Shown here: positions 38,547-48,176 of the stretch, in pieces
Layout: every line of letters starts with the position of its first letter
How positions within the stretch are numbered: the first letter of the stretch is position 1
DNA from: Castellaniella sp.
Lineage (GTDB): Bacteria > Pseudomonadota > Gammaproteobacteria > Burkholderiales > Burkholderiaceae_B
Direction: 5' to 3'
NCBI GenBank assembly: GCA_019104865.1
Contig: JAHRWZ010000030.1
Location: forward strand, 1-64,000
Length of the DNA: 64,000 nucleotides
Notes under the pieces: model-generated
Seen by the model: the letters and a program-made list of their open reading frames with translations, nothing else
The model's database searches: none
Told to the model about the DNA's origin: nothing
Made by a program: the position numbers and the translations under genes

Positions 38547-39410
38547 ATGTCCCAGAATCCAATCGCCGCCGCATCCGGCACTTTCCTGATCGGTGGCGAC
38601 ATCCCCGTGCACCGCCTGGGTTTCGGCGCCATGCGCATCACCGGGCCCGGCATCTGGGGGGCGCTGTCAGACCCGGACGCCGCCCGTGCGACCCTGAAAA
38701 ACTTGCCGGATCTGGGGGTCAATTTCATCGATACGGCGGACAGCTACGGGCCGTTCGTCAGTGAAGACCTGATCCGCGAGACGCTGCACCCATACGACGG
38801 TCTGCTGATCGCCACCAAAGGCGGACTGCTGCGCCACGGACCCGACAAATGGGTTCCGCTGGGCGACCCGGACTATCTGCGCCAATGCGTGCTGATGAGC
38901 CTTCGCCGGCTGGGCGTCGAGCGCATCGATCTGTGGCAGTTGCACCGCATCGACCCCGACGTGCCGCGCACCGCGCAGTTCGAAGTCATCGCCGCGATGC
39001 GCAAGGAAGGCCTGATCCGCCACGTGGGTCTGAGCGAGGTCCATCCCGAAGACATCGAAGAGGCCCAGGCGTATTTTCCGGTGGCCACGGTCCAGAACCA
39101 GTACAACCTGGGCGACCGCAAGAGCGAGGCCGTGCTGGATTACTGTACGCGGCACGGCATCGGTTTCATTCCGTGGTATCCGCTGAACGCGGGGCGCCTG
39201 GCCGGCCCGGGATCCGAGCTGGACGCTGTTGCCAAGCGCCATGGGGTGACGGCCAGCGCCATCGCGCTGGCCTGGCTGTTGAAACGATCACCGGTGATGC
39301 TGCCGATTCCGGGCACGTGCAGCCCGGAGCATCTGACGCAGAACGTGGCTGCCGCCGGGGTCGAACTGGGCGATACGGAATTCGAGACGCTGGGAAGACT
39401 GGCGGTTTAA
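38547..39410 (+). CDS. Aldo/keto reductase
   Basis: The 287-residue AKR has the tetrad residues visible as [10 protein letters not shown] (Asp, Tyr), LLIATKGG (Lys) and WQLHRID (His), and a C-terminal NADPH-binding segment [17 protein letters not shown]. The ATG follows CGAGGTG. It reduces aldehydes or ketones with NADPH; the substrate is not predictable. It is divergent from the orphan dctP, and its stop overlaps the yaeQ stop by four bases (within GTTTAAAC) on the opposite strand. Confidence 0.9.
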   Translation: MSQNPIAAASGTFLIGGDIPVHRLGFGAMRITGPGIWGALSDPDAARATLKNLPDLGVNFIDTADSYGPFVSEDLIRETLHPYDGLLIATKGGLLRHGPDKWVPLGDPDYLRQCVLMSLRRLGVERIDLWQLHRIDPDVPRTAQFEVIAAMRKEGLIRHVGLSEVHPEDIEEAQAYFPVATVQNQYNLGDRKSEAVLDYCTRHGIGFIPWYPLNAGRLAGPGSELDAVAKRHGVTASAIALAWLLKRSPVMLPIPGTCSPEHLTQNVAAAGVELGDTEFETLGRLAV

Positions 39411-39955
39411 ACGGCCTCGCGCAAGCATTGCACGTCCAGGGTGACGTCCCCGCGCTCGCAGGACACCCAGGCGCTGCGGTCCGTGATGTTCACGCTCAGG
39501 CTCATGCCGCGTGCTGCCAACGCCGCCAGTGCCTTCGTCGCATCTGTATCCAGGGCGTAAACCTGCAGATTGCCCGCCCGGGCGACCTTGTCACGCACAC
39601 CCGCCCACCAGACGTCCACTCCCCGGCCATAGGCCAGGACGATGACCTGTTCGGCCCTGCCGCAGGCCTTCAGCAGCCGGCGATCGTCGGGCAGACCTAT
39701 TTCGACCCACTGCCGCACGGCGCCGGTCAGGTCCAGGTTCCACAGGTCGGGTTCGTCCGTATCGCTGAGGCCGCGCGTGAACACCAGCCGTTCGTCGGCA
39801 TCCACCCACAGCGCGTAGGCCAGCAACCGCACCATCAATCGTTCGTCGGTCTCGGACGGATGCCGCGCCACGGTCACGGCATGGCTGCCATAGTAGCCAC
39901 GATCATTGTCGGCAACGTGCAGTTCGGCTTTGTAGATGGTGGCGCGCAGGGCCAT
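39407..39955 (-). CDS. yaeQ: YaeQ family protein
   Basis: The 182-residue protein matches YaeQ along its length: starts [49 protein letters not shown], with [24 protein letters not shown] in the middle. The family has a PD-(D/E)XK nuclease-like fold but no established biological role. It begins two bases after the AMP nucleosidase stop and is surely co-transcribed with it. Confidence 0.92.
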   Translation of the reverse strand: MALRATIYKAELHVADNDRGYYGSHAVTVARHPSETDERLMVRLLAYALWVDADERLVFTRGLSDTDEPDLWNLDLTGAVRQWVEIGLPDDRRLLKACGRAEQVIVLAYGRGVDVWWAGVRDKVARAGNLQVYALDTDATKALAALAARGMSLSVNITDRSAWVSCERGDVTLDVQCLREAV

Positions 39956-39957
39956 GG

Positions 39958-41454
39958 TTATTTGAATGCCGTCTCGATGAAGCTGCGCAGTTTACGCGAA
40001 TGCAGCCGTTCGCTGGGCATTTCACGCAGACGTTCCAGTGCGCGGATGCCGATGTGCAGGTGCTGGTTGACCTGGGTGCGATAAAAGGCGCTGGCCATGC
40101 CGGGCAGTTTCAGTTCGCCATGCAGGGGCTTGTCGGACACGCACAGCAGCGTGCCGTACGGCACGCGGAAGCGGAACCCATTGGCCGCGATCGTGGCCGA
40201 TTCCATGTCCAGGGCGATGGCGCGCGACTGCGACAGACGCTGCACCGGTTCCTGCTGGTCGCGAAGTTCCCAGTTGCGGTTGTCGATGGTGGCGACCGTC
40301 CCGGTGCGCATGATCTTTTTCAGTTCCCAACCCGACAGGCCCGCGACCTCGGCCACGGCGTCTTCCAGCGCGACCTGGACCTCGGCCAGCGGCGGCACCG
40401 GCACCCACAGGGGCAGATCGTCGTCCAGGACATGATCCTGACGCACGTAGCCGTGCGCCAGCACGTAGTCGCCCAGGCGCTGCGTGGTGCGCAGGCCGGC
40501 GCAATGGCCCAGCATCAGCCAGGCCGAGGGCCGCAGCACGGCGACGTGGTCAGTGATCGTCTTCGCGTTGGAAGGCCCCACCCCGATGTTGATCAGCGTG
40601 ATGCCGGTATGGCCCTCGCGCTTGAGGTGGTAGGTCGGCATCTGGGGGTTGAAGGCCAGCGGCGGCGCGGGCTGCGCTGCGGTATCCTGCGTCACGATGT
40701 GGTTGCCCGGCTCGACCAGTGCGGTATAGCCGCCCGTGCCGGCGGCCAGCGTGGCGCGAGCCCACTTCACGAACTCGTCCACATAGAACTGATAGTTCGT
40801 GAACAGCACGAAATCCTGGAAATGCGCCGGCGACGTCCCGGTGTAGTGCCGCAGGCGCTGCAACGAATAATCGATCCGCGGGCCGCTGAAGGGCGCCAAC
40901 GGCCGCGGCTGGTTGGCGCGGCCGCGCCAGGTGCCGTTGACGATGGCATCGTCGGTCACCGCCAGATCGGGCACGTCGAAGTGATCCCGCAGAGTGTGGC
41001 CTGGGACTTCGGAATATTCTCCCTGTGCGTATTCGCCTTCCGGAAACGCGAAATGCAGGGGAATCGGCAAGTCCGATTCGCCGATTTCCACGGGCACATG
41101 ATGGTTGCGCAGCAGCAACCGCACCTGCTCGCGCAGATAGTCGTGAAACAGCGCGGGACGTGTGACCGTCGTCAAGTAAGTGCCGGGCTCGACCAGGTGC
41201 CCATACGACAGGCGGCTGTCGACGTCCGGATAGGTATTGATGCGGATGCGGATGGCCGGATAGCAGGCGCGTACCCGCTGGCCGACTTCCAGGGTACCGG
41301 CGCCGTATTCCCGGAAGGCGTCGCGGATGAAGGCCGTGTTGCGCTGATACAGGTGGATCAGCTGATCCACCGCGGCTTCCGCATCGTCATAGCTGGCGAA
41401 CGGGACCAGCGGCGGCAACCGGGTCGGGCGGGTGGTATCCATGAATTTGTCCAT
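39958..41454 (-). CDS. amn: AMP nucleosidase
   Basis: The 498-residue enzyme hydrolyses AMP to adenine and ribose-5-phosphate. It has the N-terminal Amn-specific domain and a C-terminal nucleoside-phosphorylase-like domain with INIGVGPSNAKTITDHVAVLRPSAWLMLGHCAGLR, VPVPPLAEVQVALEDAV and MESATIAANGFRFRVPYGTLLCVSDKPLHGELKLPG. E. coli Amn is 484 residues. The ATG at 41454 follows AGGTGC; another ATG lies four codons later. It adjoins guanine deaminase and xanthine dehydrogenase, making purine nucleotide turnover a local theme. Confidence 0.95.
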   Translation of the reverse strand: MDKFMDTTRPTRLPPLVPFASYDDAEAAVDQLIHLYQRNTAFIRDAFREYGAGTLEVGQRVRACYPAIRIRINTYPDVDSRLSYGHLVEPGTYLTTVTRPALFHDYLREQVRLLLRNHHVPVEIGESDLPIPLHFAFPEGEYAQGEYSEVPGHTLRDHFDVPDLAVTDDAIVNGTWRGRANQPRPLAPFSGPRIDYSLQRLRHYTGTSPAHFQDFVLFTNYQFYVDEFVKWARATLAAGTGGYTALVEPGNHIVTQDTAAQPAPPLAFNPQMPTYHLKREGHTGITLINIGVGPSNAKTITDHVAVLRPSAWLMLGHCAGLRTTQRLGDYVLAHGYVRQDHVLDDDLPLWVPVPPLAEVQVALEDAVAEVAGLSGWELKKIMRTGTVATIDNRNWELRDQQEPVQRLSQSRAIALDMESATIAANGFRFRVPYGTLLCVSDKPLHGELKLPGMASAFYRTQVNQHLHIGIRALERLREMPSERLHSRKLRSFIETAFK

Positions 41455-41550
41455 GCACCTGATTATGGCAGGTCTCCATGACAAGAGGGAGTGCCAGCCC
41501 CGCAACACCCAGGAAGCCTGGGCGGTACCCCTGTGCGGGCCGCCACCGGC

Positions 41551-42915
41551 CTACGGATGCGCGGCCGTCCGCGCGCGCCGATGGACTTCCCGTCCCGCCG
41601 CATACGTGGCGGCGATGGCCCGATCGTCGCCCAGCATCGCCAGGGCGAACAGCAGCTCCTCGAGCGATTCGGCATAGGCGCTGCGCCGCGCCAGCAGCGG
41701 TGTGGCCTTGGGGTCCAGCACGATGAAGTCGGCCTCGGCGCCGGCTTCCAGGGTACCGATCCGGCCCGTGAGCCCCAGGTGCTTGGCCGCGCCCTGGGTA
41801 GCCTGCCAGAACATGCGCCGCGCAGTCAGGTGGTGGCCCGACAGGCGGGCAATCTTGTGCGCCTCGTTCATGGTCTGCAGCATGGAAAAAGACGAGCCCC
41901 CACCCACGTCGGTCGCCAGGGTGACGGGCGTGCCGAAGTTGCGGGCCGTCGCGTGATCGAACAGGCCACTGCCCAGGAACTGGTTCGAGGTCGGGCAATG
42001 GGCCGCGACCGCGCCTGAATCCCGCAGGCGCCGCCAGTCATCGTCGTCCAGCCAGACGCAATGGCCATACACCGCGCGTGGGCGCAGCAGGCCATACCGG
42101 TCGTAGATGTCCAGGTAGCTGCGGTAGCCAGGAAACAGATCCATCACCCACTTCACTTCATCCTGATTTTCCGCCACGTGCGACTGGATGAAAACGTCCG
42201 GATAGCGCTGCGCCAGTTCGCTGCAACGGCCCAGCTGTTCGGGCGTGGACGTGGGGGCGAAGCGCGGGGTCAACGCGTACATCTGGCGGCCCGTGCCATG
42301 CCAGCGGCGCAGCAGGTCTTCACTGTCGCGCGCGCCGGATTCCGCCGTGTCGCGCAGGTATTCGGGGCAGTTGCGATCCATCATGACCTTGCCGGCCACC
42401 ATGCGCAGGTTGCGGGCGTGGCTCTCCGCAAAGAACGCCTGGGCCGAGCCCGGATGCACGGTGCAATACACCAGGGCGGTGGTGGTGCCGCATCGCAGCA
42501 GTTCATCCAGGAAGAACTTGGCGACGTCCTGCGCGTATTCCGGGTTCTCGAAGCGCCGCTCGGTGGGAAAAGTATAGGTTTCCAGCCAGGGAAGCAGGCC
42601 CGGCGCGGGCGACGCGATCATGTCGGTCTGCGGATAATGAATATGCGTGTCGATGAAGCCCGGCGTGATCAGGTGATTGCGCCAGTCGTGGACCGACGTG
42701 CCGGGGGGCAGATCCCCCATCAGGCGATCATGCTCGCCGCACTGCTCGATGACCCCATCGCGCACCACCAGCAGGCCGTCACGGATCCATTCGCAGGCCT
42801 CGTCCTCGGCCTTGGGCGTATCGCGGAAATACAGCAGCTGGGCGCGATAGGCCTGAATGTCACCCGCCCCTGTGGAACGGGTGGCACCCGGATCGGTGTT
42901 TTGATTCACAGTCAT
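41551..42915 (-). CDS. guaD: Guanine deaminase
   Basis: The 454-residue amidohydrolase converts guanine to xanthine. The zinc site and catalytic residues appear in PGFIDTHIHYPQTDM, VYCTVHPGS, IQSHVAENQDEV, YGHCVWLDDDDWRRL, CPTSNQFLGSGLF and LATDVGGGSSFSM. A strong GAGGAGAGA site precedes the ATG at 42915; the longer in-frame ATG lacks one. It lies downstream of xdhABC on the same strand, with a 118-base gap containing a hairpin. Its product is the substrate of that dehydrogenase. Confidence 0.95.
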   Translation of the reverse strand: MTVNQNTDPGATRSTGAGDIQAYRAQLLYFRDTPKAEDEACEWIRDGLLVVRDGVIEQCGEHDRLMGDLPPGTSVHDWRNHLITPGFIDTHIHYPQTDMIASPAPGLLPWLETYTFPTERRFENPEYAQDVAKFFLDELLRCGTTTALVYCTVHPGSAQAFFAESHARNLRMVAGKVMMDRNCPEYLRDTAESGARDSEDLLRRWHGTGRQMYALTPRFAPTSTPEQLGRCSELAQRYPDVFIQSHVAENQDEVKWVMDLFPGYRSYLDIYDRYGLLRPRAVYGHCVWLDDDDWRRLRDSGAVAAHCPTSNQFLGSGLFDHATARNFGTPVTLATDVGGGSSFSMLQTMNEAHKIARLSGHHLTARRMFWQATQGAAKHLGLTGRIGTLEAGAEADFIVLDPKATPLLARRSAYAESLEELLFALAMLGDDRAIAATYAAGREVHRRARTAAHP

Positions 42916-42964
42916 CAGTCTCTCCTCGCTGGCCCCAATCGGGGCTTCGTATGATATTTCAGAT

Positions 42965-42981
42965 GGCACCGCCCCGGTGCC
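42965..42981 (-). terminator. Hairpin between xdhC and guaD
   Basis: GGCACCG-CCC-CGGTGCC is a perfect 7-bp stem with a 3-base loop in the gap between xdhC and guaD. A second short one, CCCC-TGGGAAA-GGGG, lies close by. Neither has a T-tract. They could partially terminate or stabilise transcript ends inside the purine operon. Confidence 0.45.
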
Positions 42982-43034
42982 GGCACAAGCTCATCCGGCC
43001 CCCTGGGAAAGGGGACGTTCGACAATCATCAAAA

Positions 43035-44066
43035 TCAGGATTGCGCGGCTTCCAGATGCGCGGCTGGCGCGGCCACCACCGCGCCTTCCGAACGCAGCCG
43101 CAACAGCTGCGCCGCCACCGCCACCGCGATCACGGCGGGCTGCTTGCCCGCGATGCCCGGTTCCCCGATCGGACACCGGATGCGCGCATAGCGTTCCGGC
43201 GCGATGCCCTTGGCCGCGAAGCGCTGCCGGAATTTCTGCCACTTGGTGCGCGAACCGATCAGACCGAAATAGGCGACGTCATCGCGCTTCATCAGCTGTT
43301 CGCACAAACGCTGGTCCAGGGCGTGGTCATGCGTCATGATCAGATAGCAGCTGCCGGGCGGCGCCTCGTCGATCACGGCCTCGGGCGTATCGGTCGCCTC
43401 GAGGGTGACATTGGGGGCGACCTGCCCGGGAAACAGATCCTCGCGCGCATCCACCCAGGTCACCCGGCACGGCAGCGTCCCCAGGATGGCCACCAGCGCC
43501 TGGCCGACGTGACCGGCGCCGAACACGACGACGTTCATCGCGTCCGGGCACAGCGGCTCGGTCAGCACCGGGCAACCCCGGGGGTCGGCCGGATCCAGCA
43601 GGCGGCTGGCCTGAAACCGGTTGGCCGGATGCGAGGCCGCCGAAGGATCCCGCAGGCGCACCCAGGGCGCGATTCCCGGGCCGCCGATGCCGACTTCACG
43701 CTCGAAGGACTCCTGACGCCGCAGCCGGTCGTACGCCTGCCGCAACCAGACCCCGTCCGATTCACGCAAGCGCTCGAACAGCAGGGTCACCAGACCGCCG
43801 CAGCACTGCCCCAGGGACGCCGCCAGCGGCATGTCATGCACCCAGCGGTCGGGCCCGGCCCCATCCCGCAGGTGGTCGCGTGCCAGCCGCTCGGCCTGCC
43901 ATTCCAGTTGACCTCCGCCGATGGTCAGCCATTGTCCGGCGGCCGACACCAGCATTTTGGCGCCGGCCTCCCGGGGGGCCGACCCGCGCACGGACGCGAC
44001 GCTGATCAGCACCACCGGCTGCTGGCGATCCAGGCACCAGAGCGCCTGATCGATCCATGCCGTCAT
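43035..44066 (-). CDS. xdhC: XdhC, molybdenum cofactor insertion/maturation protein
   Basis: The 343-residue protein binds and sulfurates molybdenum cofactor for xanthine dehydrogenase. It has an N-terminal XdhC domain (VLISVASVRGSAPREAGAKMLV; GGGQLEWQAERLA; SLGQCCGGLVTLLFE) and a C-terminal Rossmann domain (NVVVFGAGHVGQALVAIL...THDHALDQRLCEQLMKRDDVAYFGLIGSRTKW). The ATG at 44066 is 12 bases after the xdhB stop. The two cysteines in GQCCGG are the usual conserved pair. Confidence 0.95.
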   Translation of the reverse strand: MTAWIDQALWCLDRQQPVVLISVASVRGSAPREAGAKMLVSAAGQWLTIGGGQLEWQAERLARDHLRDGAGPDRWVHDMPLAASLGQCCGGLVTLLFERLRESDGVWLRQAYDRLRRQESFEREVGIGGPGIAPWVRLRDPSAASHPANRFQASRLLDPADPRGCPVLTEPLCPDAMNVVVFGAGHVGQALVAILGTLPCRVTWVDAREDLFPGQVAPNVTLEATDTPEAVIDEAPPGSCYLIMTHDHALDQRLCEQLMKRDDVAYFGLIGSRTKWQKFRQRFAAKGIAPERYARIRCPIGEPGIAGKQPAVIAVAVAAQLLRLRSEGAVVAAPAAHLEAAQS

Positions 44067-44077
44067 ATCGGGCCTCT

Positions 44078-46480
44078 CTAGCGTCCGCCAGGCTGCCGCG
44101 ACCCCTTGGCCGCACAGCGTTGCCGCAGGCCCTCGGCGGCCTTCAGGATCGCCTCGGGCGTGGCCGGCGCGCACAGGTCCGGAGACTCGTGCCCGTCGCC
44201 CAGCGAAGCGATGGCATCCGTGATGGCGTTGAAGACGCTGATGCCATGCAGCAACGGCGGCTCGCCCACGGCCTTGGAGCGATGCACGGTGTCCTTCGGA
44301 TTGGCGGCCTTGAACAGGCGCACGCGAAAGTCGCGCGGGCAATCGCTGATGGCCGGAATCTTGTAGGTGGACGGCGCATGCGTCATCAGGCGCCCGTCCT
44401 CGCGCCACCACAGCTCTTCGCTGGTCAGCCAGCCCGTACCCTGGATGTAGCCGCCTTCGATCTGTCCCAGATCGATGGCCGGATTGATGGAGGCACCCAC
44501 ATCGTGCAGGATGTCGGCGCGCAGCAGCTTCCATTCGCCCGTCAGCGTATCGACCACGACTTCCGACACCGCCGCGCCGTACGCAAAGTAGTAGAAGGGG
44601 CTGCCATGCATGGTGGCCTTGTCCCAGGTGATGCCGGGCGTGCAGTAGTAGCCGTCGGACCACAGTTGGACGCGGTCCCAGTAGGCCTCGTCGGCCAGCT
44701 GGGCAAAAGGCACGGTCTGCCCGTTCACGCTGACCTGGCGCCAGGCGAAGACGACGTCTTCCGGCTTGCCGCCGTAGTGGCGGGCGGCGAAATCGGCCAG
44801 ACGCGTGCGCAGCCGCAGCGCGGCATCCTCGGCTGCCTTGCCGTTCAGGTCAGTCCCCGTGGACGCCGCGGTCGCCGAGGTGTTCGCGACCTTGCTGGTA
44901 TCGGTCGCCGTCACGCGCACGCAATCCAGATCCAGGCCCAGGGTATTGGCAACGATCTGCGCCACCTTCGTGTTCAGGCCCTGGCCCATTTCCGTGCCGC
45001 CATGATTCACCAGCACCGAGCCGTCCCGGTAGATGTGCACCAATGCGCCGGCCTGATTGAAGGCCGGAACATTGAAGGAAATGCCGAATTTCACCGGCAT
45101 GATCGCCAGGCCCTTCTTCAGGATCGGGCTGCCGGCATTGAAGGCACGCACCGCCTCGCGGCGGGCCCGGTAGCCGGAACTGCCGACCAGCTCATTCACC
45201 AGGGGTTCGATCAGGTTGCCTTCGACCTTCTGACCGTACGGGGTCACATTGCGCGTGTCGATGCCGTAGAAATTGGCCTGCCGCACGTCCAGCGCGTCCT
45301 TGCCCAGCTGCCGGGCGATGCGTTCGATCACCACCTCGGTGAGCAGCGCCCCCTGCGGGCCGCCGAAACCCCGGAAGGCCGTGTTGGACTGGGTGTGGGT
45401 CTTGCCGCACATGGCGTGCACATCGGCCGCCGGGATGTAATACGCGTTGTCGAAGTGGCACACGGCGCGGCTGGCCACGGCTTCCGACAGATCGGCGGAA
45501 AAGCCGGAATGCAGCGTCATGTCCAGGCGCATGCCCTGGATGCGCCCGGCGTCGTCGTAGCCGACTTCATATTCATAATGGAAGCCGTGGCGCTTGCCGG
45601 TGATCATCATGTCGTCGTCCCGGTCGGCCCGCAGCTTCACTGGGCGGCCCAGCTTCCAGGCGCACACCGACGACAGGCAGGCAAAGAGCGCCGATTGCGA
45701 TTCCTTGCCACCAAAGCCGCCACCCATGCGCCGGCAGTCCACCCGCACCTGATGCGCCTGCCAGCCCAGGGTGTGGGCCACGACGCTTTGCATTTCCGTG
45801 GGATGCTGGGTGGAACAATGCACCACCATGCCGGATTTTTCCTGCGGGATCGCGTACGAGATCTGGCCTTCCAGGTAAAACTGTTCCTGGCCGCCGCAGG
45901 AAAACGTGCCGTGCAGCCGGTGCGCGGAGGCATCCAGCGCCGCCCGCACGTCGCCCTGAACCAGACGCATGTCGGGCAGGGTGCGCGAATCGGCGGCCTT
46001 GGCCTGCTGCGGCGTCAACAGGTGCGGCAAGTCTTCGTAATCGATGCGCCCCAGGCGCGCCGCATGGCGGGCGGCATCGACGGAACGCGCCACCACGACA
46101 AACATTGGCTGCCCCACATACTGCACCAGGCCGTCGGCCAGCAGCGGATCATCGTGCAGGACGGGACCGCAGTTGTTTTCCCCCGGAATGTCCTTCGCCG
46201 TGAAGACAGCCACCACGCCGGGCGCGGCCCGCACGGCATCCAGGTCCATCCCCAACACCCGGGCATGGGCCTTGGACGACAGGCCCAGCGCGGCATAGAC
46301 CGTGCCACGCAGCTCCGGGATGTCGTCGGTGTAGACGGCCTCGCCGCTGACGTGCAGCACGGCCGATTCGTGCGGGCTGGCCGCACCGGCCGCCGGTTCG
46401 CCCGCTACGGGGCGGGGAATGCTGTCGTTGCCGACGGCCAGCCGGTCCAGTTCGACCGGAAGATTGACGCGCATGTTCAT
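44078..46480 (-). CDS. xdhB: Xanthine dehydrogenase, molybdopterin-binding large subunit
   Basis: The 800-residue Mo subunit oxidises hypoxanthine and xanthine to urate. It has the aldehyde oxidase a/b hammerhead domain (AVYTDDIPELRGTVYAALGLS) and Mo-pterin domains with MGGGFGGKESQ, AFRGFGGPQG and HGGTEMGQGLNTK. The catalytic Glu is in KAVGEPPLLHG. The ATG at 46480 has a GAGGAG site. It lies ten bases after the xdhA stop. Confidence 0.95.
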   Translation of the reverse strand: MNMRVNLPVELDRLAVGNDSIPRPVAGEPAAGAASPHESAVLHVSGEAVYTDDIPELRGTVYAALGLSSKAHARVLGMDLDAVRAAPGVVAVFTAKDIPGENNCGPVLHDDPLLADGLVQYVGQPMFVVVARSVDAARHAARLGRIDYEDLPHLLTPQQAKAADSRTLPDMRLVQGDVRAALDASAHRLHGTFSCGGQEQFYLEGQISYAIPQEKSGMVVHCSTQHPTEMQSVVAHTLGWQAHQVRVDCRRMGGGFGGKESQSALFACLSSVCAWKLGRPVKLRADRDDDMMITGKRHGFHYEYEVGYDDAGRIQGMRLDMTLHSGFSADLSEAVASRAVCHFDNAYYIPAADVHAMCGKTHTQSNTAFRGFGGPQGALLTEVVIERIARQLGKDALDVRQANFYGIDTRNVTPYGQKVEGNLIEPLVNELVGSSGYRARREAVRAFNAGSPILKKGLAIMPVKFGISFNVPAFNQAGALVHIYRDGSVLVNHGGTEMGQGLNTKVAQIVANTLGLDLDCVRVTATDTSKVANTSATAASTGTDLNGKAAEDAALRLRTRLADFAARHYGGKPEDVVFAWRQVSVNGQTVPFAQLADEAYWDRVQLWSDGYYCTPGITWDKATMHGSPFYYFAYGAAVSEVVVDTLTGEWKLLRADILHDVGASINPAIDLGQIEGGYIQGTGWLTSEELWWREDGRLMTHAPSTYKIPAISDCPRDFRVRLFKAANPKDTVHRSKAVGEPPLLHGISVFNAITDAIASLGDGHESPDLCAPATPEAILKAAEGLRQRCAAKGSRQPGGR

Positions 46481-46490
46481 GGTGGGCTCC

Positions 46491-47975
46491 TCAGGCAAGT
46501 TCGGCCAGATTGGCCACATTCACCTGATGCGTCGCCAGCGGCGCCCCAGGGGAGGTTTCCAGATAAAAGCGATAGAGCAGATTGCGCGCGGCCAGCAGCC
46601 GGTATTCGCTGCTGGCGCGCATGTCGGTCAGCGGCTTGAAGTCCTGGCCGACGGCATCCATGGCCGCCCGTGCGTGGGCCTCGTCCCAGGATTGTCCCCG
46701 CAGCGCGGATTCGACGGCCCAGGCCCGCGCCGGCGTGGCGGCCACACCGCCGAAACCGGTGCGGATGTCCCGCACGACGCCGGACGCATCCAGCGTCACC
46801 GCAAACGCGGCGCACACCGCCGAGATGTCCTGGTCGAAACGCTTGGACACTTTGTAGGCGCGGAACTGGCGCCCCGGGACCTGCACGGGCACCCGCAGGC
46901 CCTGCACGAACTCGCCGGCTTCGGCGGCGTTTTTCTGGTAGCCCAGATAGAAGTCTTCCAGCGGCATTTCACGCACGCGGTCGCCGCGCCGCAGCACAAT
47001 GCGCGCACCCAGCGCGATCAGGGCCGGCATGGAATCACCGATCGGCGAGCCATTGGCGACATTGCCCCCCAGCGTACCGGCGTTGCGGATCGGATACGAA
47101 GCGAAGCGTTGGCGCAGCTCGGCCAGTTCAGGGACATGACGGATCAGCGCGTCGAAAGCATCGTTGAGCAGCGCGCCGGCGCCGATGACCAGGTCGTCGC
47201 CGTCCTGGCGGATGTCGCACAGTTCCCGGACCTGACCGATGTAGATCAGGTGCGGCAGATCGCGGTATTGCTTGGTCACCCACAGGCCGACGTCGGTGCT
47301 GCCGGCCAGGATGCGGGCGTCCGGGTAATCCAGCCGCAGCCGCGCCAGCTGGGCCAGCGTGCGCGGCGCGTGGAAGGTGTGCCCGTCGTGCGTATACGAG
47401 AAGACCTCGTCGCGTTGCAGGGTGGCCAGGACTGTCGCTAGCGCGTCCCGATCGAACTCGACCGCCGGGTACTGGTACATCTCGGCGGCGGCGCGCACGA
47501 TGGGCTGATAGCCCGTGCAGCGGCACAGGTTGCCCGACAACGCATCGTCGATCTGCGTGCGGGTGGGCAAGGGATCCTGTGGCCCATGGGCCAGATACAT
47601 GCCCCACAGCGACATGACGAAGCCCGGCGTGCAGAAGCCGCATTGCGAGCCGTGGCAATCCACCATGGCCTGCTGCACCGGGTGCAGGGCGCCATCGGGC
47701 TGGCGCAGGTCTTCCACCGTATACAGCGCCTTGCCGTCGAGGGTGGGCAGAAACTGAATGCAGGCATTGACCGCGCGCATCGCCACACCGCCGTGCCCGT
47801 CGGGCTCGGCCACCATTACGGTACAGGCGCCGCAGTCGCCTTCGGCGCAGCCTTCCTTGGTGCCCATGCAGCCCAGGTCCTCGCGCAGGTATTGCAGGAC
47901 CGTGCGGGTGGTGGGCTGATCCGTGACCTCGTGGACCTGGCCACGATACTGAAAGCGAATGGCGGTTGTCTCCAT
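46491..47975 (-). CDS. xdhA: Xanthine dehydrogenase, iron-sulfur/FAD small subunit
   Basis: The 494-residue subunit has an N-terminal plant-type ferredoxin cluster (Cys43, Cys48 and Cys51 in GCAEGDCGACTV plus a later Cys), a second [2Fe-2S] domain (SQCGFCTPGFVMS; NLCRCTGYQPIV) and a C-terminal FAD domain (ARILAGSTDVGLWVTKQ; NAGTLGGNVANGSPIGD). The ATG at 47975 follows AAAAGG; a longer reading has no site. It is the first gene of xdhABC and diverges from a LysR regulator. Confidence 0.95.
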   Translation of the reverse strand: METTAIRFQYRGQVHEVTDQPTTRTVLQYLREDLGCMGTKEGCAEGDCGACTVMVAEPDGHGGVAMRAVNACIQFLPTLDGKALYTVEDLRQPDGALHPVQQAMVDCHGSQCGFCTPGFVMSLWGMYLAHGPQDPLPTRTQIDDALSGNLCRCTGYQPIVRAAAEMYQYPAVEFDRDALATVLATLQRDEVFSYTHDGHTFHAPRTLAQLARLRLDYPDARILAGSTDVGLWVTKQYRDLPHLIYIGQVRELCDIRQDGDDLVIGAGALLNDAFDALIRHVPELAELRQRFASYPIRNAGTLGGNVANGSPIGDSMPALIALGARIVLRRGDRVREMPLEDFYLGYQKNAAEAGEFVQGLRVPVQVPGRQFRAYKVSKRFDQDISAVCAAFAVTLDASGVVRDIRTGFGGVAATPARAWAVESALRGQSWDEAHARAAMDAVGQDFKPLTDMRASSEYRLLAARNLLYRFYLETSPGAPLATHQVNVANLAELA

Positions 47976-48176
47976 CGTGATACCTTTTCTAATGATGCCG
48001 GGTGTTTCGATCCAAGATAGCATCAAGCCGCAAGCCAGAGCATTCACGTTTCATGATGGCGATTATCAGGGCGGGTGATTCCGCCGCGGTGACCCCCGGT
48101 GGCTGTGCGACGTCCCCGGCCATCCGCGCGGCGATCGCGCACAGGTCCGTAGACGCGGACGCCAAGGCCGGGAATA

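Noticed and set aside
44057-46639. An 860-codon open frame on the plus strand opposite xdhB
   Set aside because: Antisense of the xanthine dehydrogenase large subunit; low-complexity Arg/Gly/His-rich product, no ribosome site, no recognisable motif.
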